Below, one piece after another: positions 8,043-15,971 of a DNA stretch of 36,813 bases. The stretch is from assembly GCA_027451885.1 (NCBI GenBank), contig DAIDHX010000211.1, positions 1-36,813 on the forward strand, written 5' to 3'. Both the position numbers and the translations under genes were made by a program. How positions within the stretch are numbered: position 1 is the first letter of the stretch; each line of letters begins with the position of its first letter. Source of the stretch: Planctomycetales bacterium. Its GTDB lineage: Bacteria > Planctomycetota > Planctomycetia > Isosphaerales > Isosphaeraceae. The notes under the pieces were generated by a model. It was not told where the DNA came from and did no database searches. It saw nothing but the letters and a program-made list of their open reading frames with translations.

Positions 8043-8540
8043 ATGGCAAGCTGGACGCTCAAAATCGAAGGCTCGGTCGGTCGCCCGCTTTCTTTCGGCT
8101 GGGATGAGCTCGAGCAACTGCCCGCGCAGGCGCGGGTGGAAGACGTGTCGCGGTTTCAGCCCGCGCGGGTGGGCTCAGGGGTTGAGCTCGACGCGGTGCT
8201 CGCGCTGGCGGACCCTGATCCCGCCGCCGACCACGCAACCCTGCACGCCGATCGCGACAATTTCCACGTCTCGATTCCGCTTGCGTTGCTCAAGGGCCAG
8301 GGGGTTCTGGTCTACCGCATCGGCGCGGATCCGCTGCCTGAGGAAAAAGGGGGTCCCGTGCGGCTCGTGATCCGCGACCCATCCGCCTGCCACACCGGCG
8401 AGCTCGACGACTGCGCCAACGTCAAGTACCTGAGCCGAGTCGAGCTCACCCAGGGGCGAGGGCGCGACACCCGGCCCACGAGCGAGCTCGAACACGCCGC
8501 GCTTCATGCCCAGCAGCCCGGCCCCGCGAACGCAGGTTAG
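8043..8540 (+). CDS. Oxidoreductase molybdopterin-binding domain protein (sulfite-oxidase-like fold), short
   Basis: 165 residues from an ATG preceded by AGGGAGACAGG. The pattern SFGWDELEQLPA, then a strand-rich middle (NFHVSIPLALLKGQGVLVYR), then GGPVRLVIRDPSACHTGELD and CANVKYLSRVEL, matches short proteins of the Oxidored_molyb superfamily. These have a partial sulfite-oxidase fold ending in a (C/G)..NVKxxxxIEL motif. The classical molybdenum-ligating Cys context is not evident, so cofactor binding and catalysis are uncertain. It is the last gene of the DUF2760-Hsp70 cluster and is probably cotranscribed with it. A chaperone-linked maturation role is only speculation. Confidence 0.75.
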   Translation: MASWTLKIEGSVGRPLSFGWDELEQLPAQARVEDVSRFQPARVGSGVELDAVLALADPDPAADHATLHADRDNFHVSIPLALLKGQGVLVYRIGADPLPEEKGGPVRLVIRDPSACHTGELDDCANVKYLSRVELTQGRGRDTRPTSELEHAALHAQQPGPANAG

Positions 8541-8543
8541 GCC

Positions 8544-9047
8544 TCAGAGGCTGGCGGTGATCAATTCGACAAGCTTCCCCTGGAGCACCAGCACGGCCAG
8601 AATTCCCGCGCCAATCGCGGCCACCAGCACCCCGGCGTCGGCGATCTCACGCGCCGATTTAAGCCTGAGATCGTTCGCCGGACCGATCGCGGTGGCGAGT
8701 GCATCCACAGCGCTATGAGCCAGCTCAGCGATGAGCACCAGGCATGCCGCCACCACCAGCACGCACCAACCCGTGGCGTTCACGCCCAGCACGGAGGCCA
8801 GCACCGCGAGCAGGGTGCCGCGATAAAAATGCGCAAAGAAGCTGGAATCACCGCGAACCGCCAGCTTGAGCCCGCGCAGACCCGCTGCCGCCTTGCGCCT
8901 GGTGGTGAGCCCGTCAGCGCGGACGATCGGCTCGACGGGATGTTCAAGATCATGCAGGTCGCGCTCGTCGAGGACGCGTTCGACCGGCCAGCGCACCATC
9001 CGTGCCTGGGCTGATTCCACACCGCCTGTGCCGGCTGGCTCGTTCAT
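8544..9047 (-). CDS. Diacylglycerol kinase (DgkA-type) family membrane protein
   Basis: 167 residues from the ATG at 9047. An alternative GTG at 9083 overlaps the stop of the upstream lptD-like gene as GTGA, and either could be used. The C-terminal 110 residues form the small trimeric kinase fold. A lead RKAAAGLRGLKLAVRGDSSF is followed by three membrane segments. The second carries AELAHSAVDAL, which corresponds to the catalytic ExxNSAIExxxD region of DgkA, and KSAREIADAGVLVAA corresponds to the conserved KDxxSAAVL segment. The usual catalytic Asn is His here, so activity is uncertain. The soluble N-terminal 60 residues are an extension not seen in E. coli DgkA. The likely role is lipid recycling at the inner membrane or phosphorylation of a lipid alcohol. 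Confidence 0.82.
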   Translation of the reverse strand: MNEPAGTGGVESAQARMVRWPVERVLDERDLHDLEHPVEPIVRADGLTTRRKAAAGLRGLKLAVRGDSSFFAHFYRGTLLAVLASVLGVNATGWCVLVVAACLVLIAELAHSAVDALATAIGPANDLRLKSAREIADAGVLVAAIGAGILAVLVLQGKLVELITASL

Positions 9048-9079
9048 GGCTGTTCGCGTTCCGTCGTGGCGATCGGCGA

Positions 9080-12000
9080 TCACTGGGTCGGGGCATAGCG
9101 CGTGTCAAGCGAGCTCATGCCCGAGCCCACCCGCGTGCCACCCCCCATCCTGGGCGTGATCTGGATCGCTGCCATGTAGCTTCCTCGCTGCGGATCCACC
9201 GACAATCCCAGCGTTGTCAGATAGTCCGCGCCAATCCGTGTGAACGAAAACATCGACGCCAGCAGGATGGCGTCGCCAAAATCGTACGAAGTTGAATACG
9301 TAGCATACCACTTGGGGCTTAGCCAATAGCTGATCGAGGCATTGAGCGCGGATGTGTGAATCGGACCCGTGTCGATGATCGAGTAGCCCAGGAAGTAATT
9401 GGTCCGCGGCGGCCGGCTGAGCGAAACGCCCGTCGTGACGATCGTCAGCCCGTTCGGGTTGTAGCCCTGCACCAGATTATTGGAAAGCGGCTGGCTCCCC
9501 TGGAGCTTCCAGAAGTCGAACCAGCCGGTTGAGATAATGCTGGTGCGGTCGCCCACGAACCACTGCCAGTTATACATGGCCTGGCCCCAGGGCACGCCGA
9601 AGTTATCGCGTGACGCCGCGGGGAAATAGGTGGTCGTGGCGTCGAGCGTCATGTAATCGACGATCCGCCGCTGGCCGATCGGCCCGCGCTTGGTCTGGAG
9701 CCGCTGATGCACGCCAAGCTGCACGGTCTGGATCGAGCCCTGAATATCGGTCGTCCCGGTGATCGGGGAGAGCGTCTGCCTCAAGAGCAAGTGCCTGGGA
9801 TCGTAGGGCGTGGGTAGAATACCCCCCACGAAGTTGGTGAGCGCCAGGTATCTGCGCACGTATTCGTAAGTATTATCGTCGAGCGTGTCCTGAATGCCGA
9901 TCTGGTTGAGATTCACGTTGGAATAGGCGGCGCGGGCGTCGAGAAACAGGCTGATTTTGTTATTGAGTCCGTGCACGTTGAGCAGCTCGCTTTCAGCCTT
10001 GCGATACTGCTTGTAAGCCGTGATCTCAGCGCGTGTACCGAATGCGCCCCAGACACGCCCCAGTGCGCCTCCAGGCGAATGGCCAAGCGGCCCGCCGCCA
10101 AGCTGGTCGCTCCAGCCCACCGCCTGCCCCTGCACGTACGGCACCATCCGGAAGACGTTGCCGAAATTCAGCGGCAGATCGAGCTCGTGGTTCGTAAAGA
10201 CACGCCCCGATGACCAGACCCCGCTCGTGTTCGAAATCGGGTCGTACGGCATGTAAGCAAACAGGTTCGGATTATTGACCATGATGTCGGTGTGCACAAC
10301 CGCATAGTCAACGCCCGTGTGATTGTAATACACAAGCCGATTGCCCAGGTATGACCCGCCAAGCTTGTAATAATCCAGCCGGGGCAGCCACTGGGTATCC
10401 GTATACCAGTTCTGAAGAACAGCCGAGGTCCACAGCTCGATCGCCTCGTTGTTCTTCTGGTAGATTCCGTAGCCGATGGTTTCCTGATCGGAGCCCGTGT
10501 CGAAGAGCTGCTTGTAGTATTCCTCAATGAAGTTACGATCCGAGGCGTAAGCGACTTCGAACTGGGCTCGGAGCTCTTCGAACTGGTGATCCTCGTCCTC
10601 GGGCAGGAATTGCTGGAAATGCCGGAAGTTGAACCGGCCGCGGTACGTTTGAAACTGGGGGTCGGCCGAGCGCTGAAATCCCGCTCGACCCGCGCCCGGC
10701 GGACCATTGGTGACGATCGCCGGCCCCGAGCCCAGCACGTCCGTGCCCAGGTCCTTGAGGCCGTAGATATCAAAATAGCCGTAATAGTTATGGGTGAAAT
10801 TGTCCTGGGGCGGGCCGTGGTGGTAAGGATCGGTTAGGTCGCGGATCAGGTCGTTGCCGAACCAGCCCATTTCACTGCCGAGTGCAGGGAATTGCTTGGT
10901 CCGCGCGCTGAGGTAATCAACATCGATGTTCCAGATATCGATCCAGTCGGGCTTCTTGACGCCGAGGAAGCGAAAGCCGTTCCAGTCAGCCATGATTTGC
11001 TGGCCGAAGTAGTTGTTTGTGCGGAAGAAGAACTGGCGTAGAGGGGGCTCGAGATCGTCGATATCCGCGACGACGCGCGGCCAGTAAAAGAACGGGATCC
11101 AGCCCGCGAAGTAGAAGTTCTGGCGTGCGTCGATGCGCCAGATGGTCTCTTCGTCGGCCGCGGGATTGCCGGTTGGAGGCGCTTTTTTGCCGGTGTTCGG
11201 ATCGGTGGTGGGGCGTGAATAGCGAGTCAGATCGATGGACTTGTTCCAGAAGATATAGCCTGGATCGGGGAAGCGCGAGCCGGTGGTTGCCGCGCGTTCG
11301 AGCCGGATCTGGGGATATTCCTCGAGCTTGTAGGAGCCGTTGGGCAACTGGACCGGCCTGCGGAACTGATCCAGCCTGGGCGACTTGATTTTCACGGGCT
11401 GCAAGACCCCGGGCGCGAAGACGTTGATCTCGGCGTTGGGTGCGACCACGCGATCGGTCAGGAAGTCGTAATACAACCGGGGTGCGCGAATGGTGCGCTG
11501 ATCCCCCTTGCCGGCGAACTTGTTCTCGTCCTGGCGGAGGATGACATTGCCCTCGAGGTAGACCTCCATGGGCTGGCTGGAGTCGTCGACCCAGAGCTCG
11601 CCATCGGGCCCGGCGACCGGCGTGCCCTTTTCGCGGGTGGGCCCGCGCCAGACGACGGCTTCGTCGGCCTCGATATCGATCACACCCTGCTTGGGGGTGC
11701 GGGTGATGATATTGATGCCGCCGCGGATAATGAAGGTGCGCACGCCTTCGGGCGTGGTGGGGAGTTCGCGGATCGTGAACGGTCGGCCGCTGCGGGGGTT
11801 GATTGTCGTGACCCGCTGGGTTCCCGCGATGATGGGAACGGTGGGAGGCGGGGGCTTCTTTTTGGCCTCCTTGTCCTGGGGCGTCTCGGGCAGCGCGGGC
11901 ACGGTGACGCCCTCGGGTCCCTCCGCCGGCTGGGTGGGAACGGTGCGCGGCCGGGCGGGCTCGTCCAGATTGGGAACCTGGACCTCCGGCGATCCTTCGA

Positions 12001-12199
12001 TCGGGGGCAGATCCACGTTGGGGCGGCCGTCGTCGGGCACTTGCTGCTGTGCGCGCACGACCGCTGGGTCGGCGGTCCGGGCGGTGGCGCCGGTCGGCTC
12101 GTCCGCCGCCGCGAATCCCGCGGCAACAGGCAGTAAGAGCCAGAGTCCAGGCCACAGCCGGCGGGGCCAGTGGCGGCTTGCTCTCCCCTCGTCCGGCAC
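9080..12199 (-). CDS. lptD: LptD/OstA-like outer-membrane LPS-assembly protein
   Basis: About 1,039 residues from a GTG at 12197-12199, which follows GGGAGGGGAC. An in-frame upstream start at 12334 would add an unlikely basic leader. The signal peptide is RRLWPGLWLLLPVAAGFAAA. A proline-rich linker runs to about residue 130. An OstA/LptA-like beta-jelly-roll follows (PMEVYLEGNVILRQDENKF, RTIRAPRLYYDFLTDRVVA), then a long beta-barrel with alternating aromatic strands. WIPFFYWPRVV resembles the LptD entry to the barrel. The product would insert lipopolysaccharide-type lipids into the outer membrane. The LptD cysteine pairs are not evident, so oxidative maturation as in E. coli is not indicated. 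The downstream kinase-like gene overlaps or abuts it. Confidence 0.85.
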   Translation of the reverse strand: MPDEGRASRHWPRRLWPGLWLLLPVAAGFAAADEPTGATARTADPAVVRAQQQVPDDGRPNVDLPPIEGSPEVQVPNLDEPARPRTVPTQPAEGPEGVTVPALPETPQDKEAKKKPPPPTVPIIAGTQRVTTINPRSGRPFTIRELPTTPEGVRTFIIRGGINIITRTPKQGVIDIEADEAVVWRGPTREKGTPVAGPDGELWVDDSSQPMEVYLEGNVILRQDENKFAGKGDQRTIRAPRLYYDFLTDRVVAPNAEINVFAPGVLQPVKIKSPRLDQFRRPVQLPNGSYKLEEYPQIRLERAATTGSRFPDPGYIFWNKSIDLTRYSRPTTDPNTGKKAPPTGNPAADEETIWRIDARQNFYFAGWIPFFYWPRVVADIDDLEPPLRQFFFRTNNYFGQQIMADWNGFRFLGVKKPDWIDIWNIDVDYLSARTKQFPALGSEMGWFGNDLIRDLTDPYHHGPPQDNFTHNYYGYFDIYGLKDLGTDVLGSGPAIVTNGPPGAGRAGFQRSADPQFQTYRGRFNFRHFQQFLPEDEDHQFEELRAQFEVAYASDRNFIEEYYKQLFDTGSDQETIGYGIYQKNNEAIELWTSAVLQNWYTDTQWLPRLDYYKLGGSYLGNRLVYYNHTGVDYAVVHTDIMVNNPNLFAYMPYDPISNTSGVWSSGRVFTNHELDLPLNFGNVFRMVPYVQGQAVGWSDQLGGGPLGHSPGGALGRVWGAFGTRAEITAYKQYRKAESELLNVHGLNNKISLFLDARAAYSNVNLNQIGIQDTLDDNTYEYVRRYLALTNFVGGILPTPYDPRHLLLRQTLSPITGTTDIQGSIQTVQLGVHQRLQTKRGPIGQRRIVDYMTLDATTTYFPAASRDNFGVPWGQAMYNWQWFVGDRTSIISTGWFDFWKLQGSQPLSNNLVQGYNPNGLTIVTTGVSLSRPPRTNYFLGYSIIDTGPIHTSALNASISYWLSPKWYATYSTSYDFGDAILLASMFSFTRIGADYLTTLGLSVDPQRGSYMAAIQITPRMGGGTRVGSGMSSLDTRYAPTQ

Positions 12200-12548
12200 G
12201 TCCCCTCCCACGCAACGGCCAGGGATCGCCGGCTCGAACGGCCGGCAATCCTTTCTTCGCGACTGTTCGACTCCCCGACACCCGCCGGGCTCCGATGGCT
12301 CGCGAAAGGCTTTCACGAGCCGCCAGTGCGGCAAACCACCCGAACGGGAATCGCTGGACGGACCTTCATCCCGCGCAAGACGTGAAGACGCCGGGATGAA
12401 CGGCCGGAAAGGTAGCCCGAAGGGGCAGGAGCGTCAAGGTCGAACGAGGGAACAACGCAAACCGTCGCGGGGCCTGGAGTCAAGCTTGCGGCGGCCTGTG
12501 GGATTCCGGTGAACGCGAGGTTCCCGAGCCCTGGCGAAGGAGCGTGGC
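12200..12548. other. Spacer between the sigma-cytochrome fusion gene and lptD
   Basis: Frames here on both strands are arginine/proline rich and lack domains. The stretch presumably holds the lptD promoter and leader on the minus strand. I see no clear terminator or core promoter. Confidence 0.4.
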
Positions 12549-14912
12549 TTACCGATTCCCCTCCGGCGCGGCGAGCGTGTTCAGGAACGCCACGAGCTGC
12601 CGCTTGCGCGCGGGCGAGAGATCGCTGTAACGCCTTGCGGAGGTTGAGCCCTGGCCGCCGTGGAGCTGGATCGCCTGCTCGATGGTGGCGGCCCGGCCAT
12701 CGTGCAGGAAGGGCCCGGAATCGCGCAGGCCCCAGAGCGGCGGCGTGCGCCATTCCTGGCTCGATGCCCCCGGCGATCGATCCTTCGGCCGCGCGGCATC
12801 CCCCGCGCGCGCACCGCCCCCCACAAACACGCTATACGACTCGGCGTCGGCGAGCTTCGGCCCCATGTCATGCAGGAGCAGGTCGCTGTAGATCCCCTTC
12901 GCATCACCCAGTGTGGGCGTGTGACAATGCGCACACCCTGCCGTGCGAAAGACCTCCTCGCCCGATTTCGCCAGACTCGCTTCCCGGGCATCGACGGGGT
13001 GATGCGCCACGGGCGCAGGGAGCTTGCGCACGAAGCCGGTGAGTGCATCACATTCTTCCTGATTGAGATCCAGCCCGGGCGCGGCGACTCCCGGCGTACG
13101 CGGATCCGCTCCCTGTCGCTGACCAGGGACTTCGAGCCCGATTTCGCCCGCCGCCGCGGAGAGTACAAAATCCTTGAGCGTGGCCGTCTGCGCCTTCCAA
13201 CCAAAGCGCCCGATCCGCCCATCCTTCAAACGGCTGACCCGGCCGCGATAGACCGCCAGATTACCTGACTTCCGCCTCGCGCCGGCCTCGATCGCCGCGT
13301 CGGGAATGGCGTCGATGACTCCCACGCCAAACAGCGGCGGCGTGTTCCGCTCCGAGAGTCGCACAAGGCTCGACCCATGCAGTCCTGGGAAAAACTTGCG
13401 CCAGGCGGCATACTGGGGGTCGGTGCTGTAGAGATGCAAGACAATGCTACGGCCCTCGCGAAAGCCGGGATGGATGGCGGCCGCGACGGCGGGATCGATG
13501 CGTGCCTGCGCGTTCCTGGGAGTGCCCGAGGGAACGCCGAACTGGTATTCAAACCGGCCCCGTTCAAGGTCCATGCTGAACGCATAGGAATACTGGCCGT
13601 ATCCGAACAATCCGTCGATCAAGGTGGCGATCTGGACGTTCTGATCGAGACCTCCCGCGCCGCCCGCGCCCGCCAGGTAATGACATCCAAGGCAGGACGA
13701 TCCATTGAAGACGGGGCCCAGGCCATCGCCGCCATGGCTGCGCGGGTCGCCCTCGCTCCAGACGCGTTCGAACAGCTCGCGCCCGCTGACAGGACCAGGC
13801 GCGAGGCGAGGTCCGCCCGAGGAGGTGGGCGCGGCCGCGCGCTTTCTGTCGTTTCTCTCGGGGATGGGAGCATTCGGTCGTTGGGGAATCGCGGGTTGAT
13901 CGCTTCCCGGCGGGTCGACCGCGGCCAGCCGAGGTTTTTCGTCCGCGGGCCTGGCGGGGGCTTGCGCGTGGGTCTGGATTTGCTGGGCGGGGGGAACGGC
14001 TGGCTCAGCGGTCGGATGCGATGCGGTGACCGCGGGGCGGGAAGCTGGGCGAGACGCAACGAGCAGGAAGGGCGCCAGCAGCGAGATCCCTGTCAAGGCG
14101 ACGGTACCGAGCTGACGGCGCACGATTGAGGCCGCTGTACGGTCGGCAAGTTGCGCCACGCGGGGTGTGACGGTTGCCGCGCCGGTGCTGCCGCGGGCGC
14201 ATTCCACGGCGGCGCGCGCGGTTTCCCGCGCCCAGCCTGCCTCGAGCGACGTCGCGGCATCGCCCGCCTCCGCAAGCGCTGGACCGACCAGCAAGCTGGC
14301 GCCGCCGAAGCCTCTGCGAACCAGCCGCGACCGCAGTCGATCACGGCCGCGATGCAGCCGAATCTGAACCGTGCCAAGCGGCCAGCCAAGCGCCTCGGCC
14401 GCCTCGGCCTGCGTTTGCCCACGCAGGTAGCAAAGCACAATCGGGGCCTTGTATTTCTCCGGCAGCCGATCGACTTCCGCGTGGATCTCCTCGAGGCCCA
14501 GAAAATCGGCCTCGGCGGCGTATGGTTCGCGCTCGCGCATGATCTCGGCCCTTCGCTGCTCGACGACTCGCGCACGAGTTCGGTCGACCCTGGCTCTGCG
14601 CGCCACGCGAAGCGCCACACCGTGGAGCCAGGAGCCGAGCGAGCCCGGCTTGCGGATCGATCGAGCCCGCCGCGCCAGCACCAGGAACACCGCCTGGGCC
14701 GCGTCTCGGGCATCTTCTCGATCGCGGAGGACGTCGAAACAAACCCGATGCACCATCGGGCCGTGGCGCTCGATCAGCGCGGCGAATGCAGACTCGGCTT
14801 GATCGCCCGATCCGGCGAGAAACCGCCGCAGGAGCTGCTCGTCAGGTGTGTAATCCACCGCACCCGGCTGAGAAACCGCCTCGAGCGCCTGGGCTCTCGC
14901 TTGCGTCGGCAT
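12549..14912 (-). CDS. ECF sigma factor fused through a membrane helix to a di-haem DHOR/DUF1111 cytochrome c domain
   Basis: 787 residues from the ATG at 14912, seven bases after GAGAGGGG. A TTG two codons upstream is less likely. Residue numbers count from that TTG. Region 2 of an ECF sigma factor covers about 27-95 (FAALIERHGPMVHRVCFDVL, DARDAAQAVFLVLARRA). Region 4 covers about 145-200 (RLPEKYKAPIVLCYLRGQTQ, AEALGWPLGTVQIRLHRGRD). One membrane helix lies at about 271-290 (VALTGISLLAPFLLVA). A Pro/Ala linker runs from 291 to 370. A di-haem oxidoreductase follows with haem sites CLGCH (409-413) and CAHCH (662-666), SHGGDGLGPVFN before the first site, and RTPPLWGLRDSGPFLHDGRA near the end. 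The frame is uninterrupted. The topology would put the sigma factor in the cytoplasm and the haems in the periplasm. No separate anti-sigma gene is adjacent. Release by proteolysis or redox signalling is inferred. Confidence 0.9.
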   Translation of the reverse strand: MPTQARAQALEAVSQPGAVDYTPDEQLLRRFLAGSGDQAESAFAALIERHGPMVHRVCFDVLRDREDARDAAQAVFLVLARRARSIRKPGSLGSWLHGVALRVARRARVDRTRARVVEQRRAEIMREREPYAAEADFLGLEEIHAEVDRLPEKYKAPIVLCYLRGQTQAEAAEALGWPLGTVQIRLHRGRDRLRSRLVRRGFGGASLLVGPALAEAGDAATSLEAGWARETARAAVECARGSTGAATVTPRVAQLADRTAASIVRRQLGTVALTGISLLAPFLLVASRPASRPAVTASHPTAEPAVPPAQQIQTHAQAPARPADEKPRLAAVDPPGSDQPAIPQRPNAPIPERNDRKRAAAPTSSGGPRLAPGPVSGRELFERVWSEGDPRSHGGDGLGPVFNGSSCLGCHYLAGAGGAGGLDQNVQIATLIDGLFGYGQYSYAFSMDLERGRFEYQFGVPSGTPRNAQARIDPAVAAAIHPGFREGRSIVLHLYSTDPQYAAWRKFFPGLHGSSLVRLSERNTPPLFGVGVIDAIPDAAIEAGARRKSGNLAVYRGRVSRLKDGRIGRFGWKAQTATLKDFVLSAAAGEIGLEVPGQRQGADPRTPGVAAPGLDLNQEECDALTGFVRKLPAPVAHHPVDAREASLAKSGEEVFRTAGCAHCHTPTLGDAKGIYSDLLLHDMGPKLADAESYSVFVGGGARAGDAARPKDRSPGASSQEWRTPPLWGLRDSGPFLHDGRAATIEQAIQLHGGQGSTSARRYSDLSPARKRQLVAFLNTLAAPEGNR

Positions 14913-15018
14913 GGCCAATCCCCTCTCGGTTGCCCGTCCTCTTGAGAGTAGTGCCGCCGCGAGGGTTCTGTCATTTCACTTTTTCGAGATTTTCACGCGC
15001 TTGCCGCAACGTGGCGGC

Positions 15019-15279
15019 TCATGCGTCCGGGCCCGTTTCCTCGTCTTCCTTTTTGATCTCATCCCCATGCCTGGCCTTGATCACATGATGGAGCGAGGGC
15101 TGAATGATCTCCTGGACCGCGACGATGGCGTGGCCCAGCCCTCCGGGCGTGCCGCGCGAGCCCCGCGGCCTGTGCCCGCTCCTGGACCTTGCATACCAGA
15201 CGAACAGTGAGGTGCCCACGACGATGATCGCGGCAAAAACCAGGAACTCGACGCTACTGGCGGGATCTACCGGACCCAT
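15019..15279 (-). CDS. Small single-pass membrane protein
   Basis: 86 residues. The ATG at 15279 is chosen over an upstream in-frame start because AGGAGG sits eight bases before it. One membrane helix is obvious near the N-terminus (VEFLVFAAIIVVGTSLFVWY), followed by a basic Arg/Gly-rich segment and a charged tail (KKEDEETGPDA). No family is recognised. It is about 107 bases upstream of the sigma-cytochrome fusion on the same strand and could be cotranscribed with it. Function unknown. Confidence 0.65.
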   Translation of the reverse strand: MGPVDPASSVEFLVFAAIIVVGTSLFVWYARSRSGHRPRGSRGTPGGLGHAIVAVQEIIQPSLHHVIKARHGDEIKKEDEETGPDA

Positions 15280-15346
15280 GGCATGCGCCTCCTGGGGACC
15301 ATGGGACGCCGGCTGGTCCTCCGCTCGCTGCACGCGCGCCGTTTTC

Positions 15347-15545
15347 TCAGGCCATCCTGTGCCGCGGCTTCGGATCCTTGAAGTGCTGGCGGAACATGAG
15401 GCTCACGCCAGGACGAATCTCCAGACGAGCGGCGAGGATCGGACGAGCCCTACCCGCCCAGAACACGCCCGCGCGACCGCGGTCGCCAGGCCAACGCACT
15501 CGCGCCCACTCAAGGAAACCTGGACGGGCGCTTGCACGCCAACAT
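15347..15545 (-). pseudogene. Orphan reading frame ending in the same C-terminal peptide as the GlcD-GlcF fusion
   Basis: On the minus strand this frame ends RQHFKDPKPRHRMA and a stop (15347-15349). The last 14 residues before the stop are identical to the end of the FAD/Fe-S oxidoreductase at 18176. At the DNA level 15351-15393 matches 18180-18222 with two visible mismatches in 43 bases, in the same orientation. Upstream of the shared part the frame reads PILAARLEIRPGVSLMF and is unrelated. An in-frame stop closes it within about 65 codons and there is no good start. It is either a recombination scar or one copy of a dispersed 3'-end element. Confidence 0.5.
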
Positions 15546-15620
15546 TACGCGTGTTAGTGTTCGGAATCATTAATAGTAACTCATTCGGTGTCCGTGCCAG
15601 TTCATCTCTGGAGTCACAGA

Positions 15621-15921
15621 ATGCGGTTATCGACACGCATGGCAAGCTCGGCGTGAATCAACGGACTGCTCGTTGCCGGGTTTGCCGCTGCGATATCGCT
15701 TCCTTACTGTATTCCAGGCGCCTCACAACCGGCATCGCCCGCGATTGTCATCGGGGCTCAAGACCGACAATTGGGCTCCCGACATCACGCGGTCAGTTGT
15801 ATGCGGAACGGGCGGTTCCTGCTACCTGAACCCAGACACGGACGAGTGCACGCCCATCTCGGGCACATCAAAATGGACCACCTGGATCGATGACGCCGGA
15901 TCGTGCTCGGTCCCCCAGTAA
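15621..15921 (+). pseudogene. Disrupted gene for a small secreted cysteine-containing protein
   Basis: An ATG at 15621 follows GGAG with seven-base spacing. After 11 codons (MRLSTRMASSA) the frame meets TGA at 15654-15656. Past the stop the same frame continues as a signal-peptide-like stretch, GLLVAGFAAAISLPYC, then ASPAIVIGAQD. From about 15755 the coding character moves to another frame reading DNWAPDITRSVVCGTGGSCY, then a Cys-containing tail ending CSVPQ and TAA at 15919-15921. A basic start, hydrophobic core and Cys-rich mature part look like one small exported protein broken by a nonsense codon and a frameshift. No family is recognised. Confidence 0.5.
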
Positions 15922-15971
15922 GTTGTGGATGCATCACGAACGGGCGATCACATTACTCGTGGAGTTGGGCC

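Noticed and set aside
7190-8062. 290-codon minus-strand frame
   Set aside because: Shadow of the Hsp70-like gene, with no motif.
10986-12281. 431-codon minus-strand frame and a 314-codon plus-strand frame at 11568
   Set aside because: Both are alternate frames over the lptD gene; they are low-complexity Arg/Pro or Ser/Gly sequence.
15403-15645. 80-codon minus-strand frame
   Set aside because: Not recognised; no start signal, and it overlaps the disrupted secreted-protein gene and the orphan tail frame.
15654-15656. Selenocysteine TGA
   Set aside because: The TGA precedes a signal-peptide core, there is no SECIS-like hairpin that I can see, and a frameshift follows; decay is simpler.
15104-15829. 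241-codon plus-strand frame
   Set aside because: It overlaps the small membrane protein with a good ribosome-binding site and the repeat tail, and has no domain.
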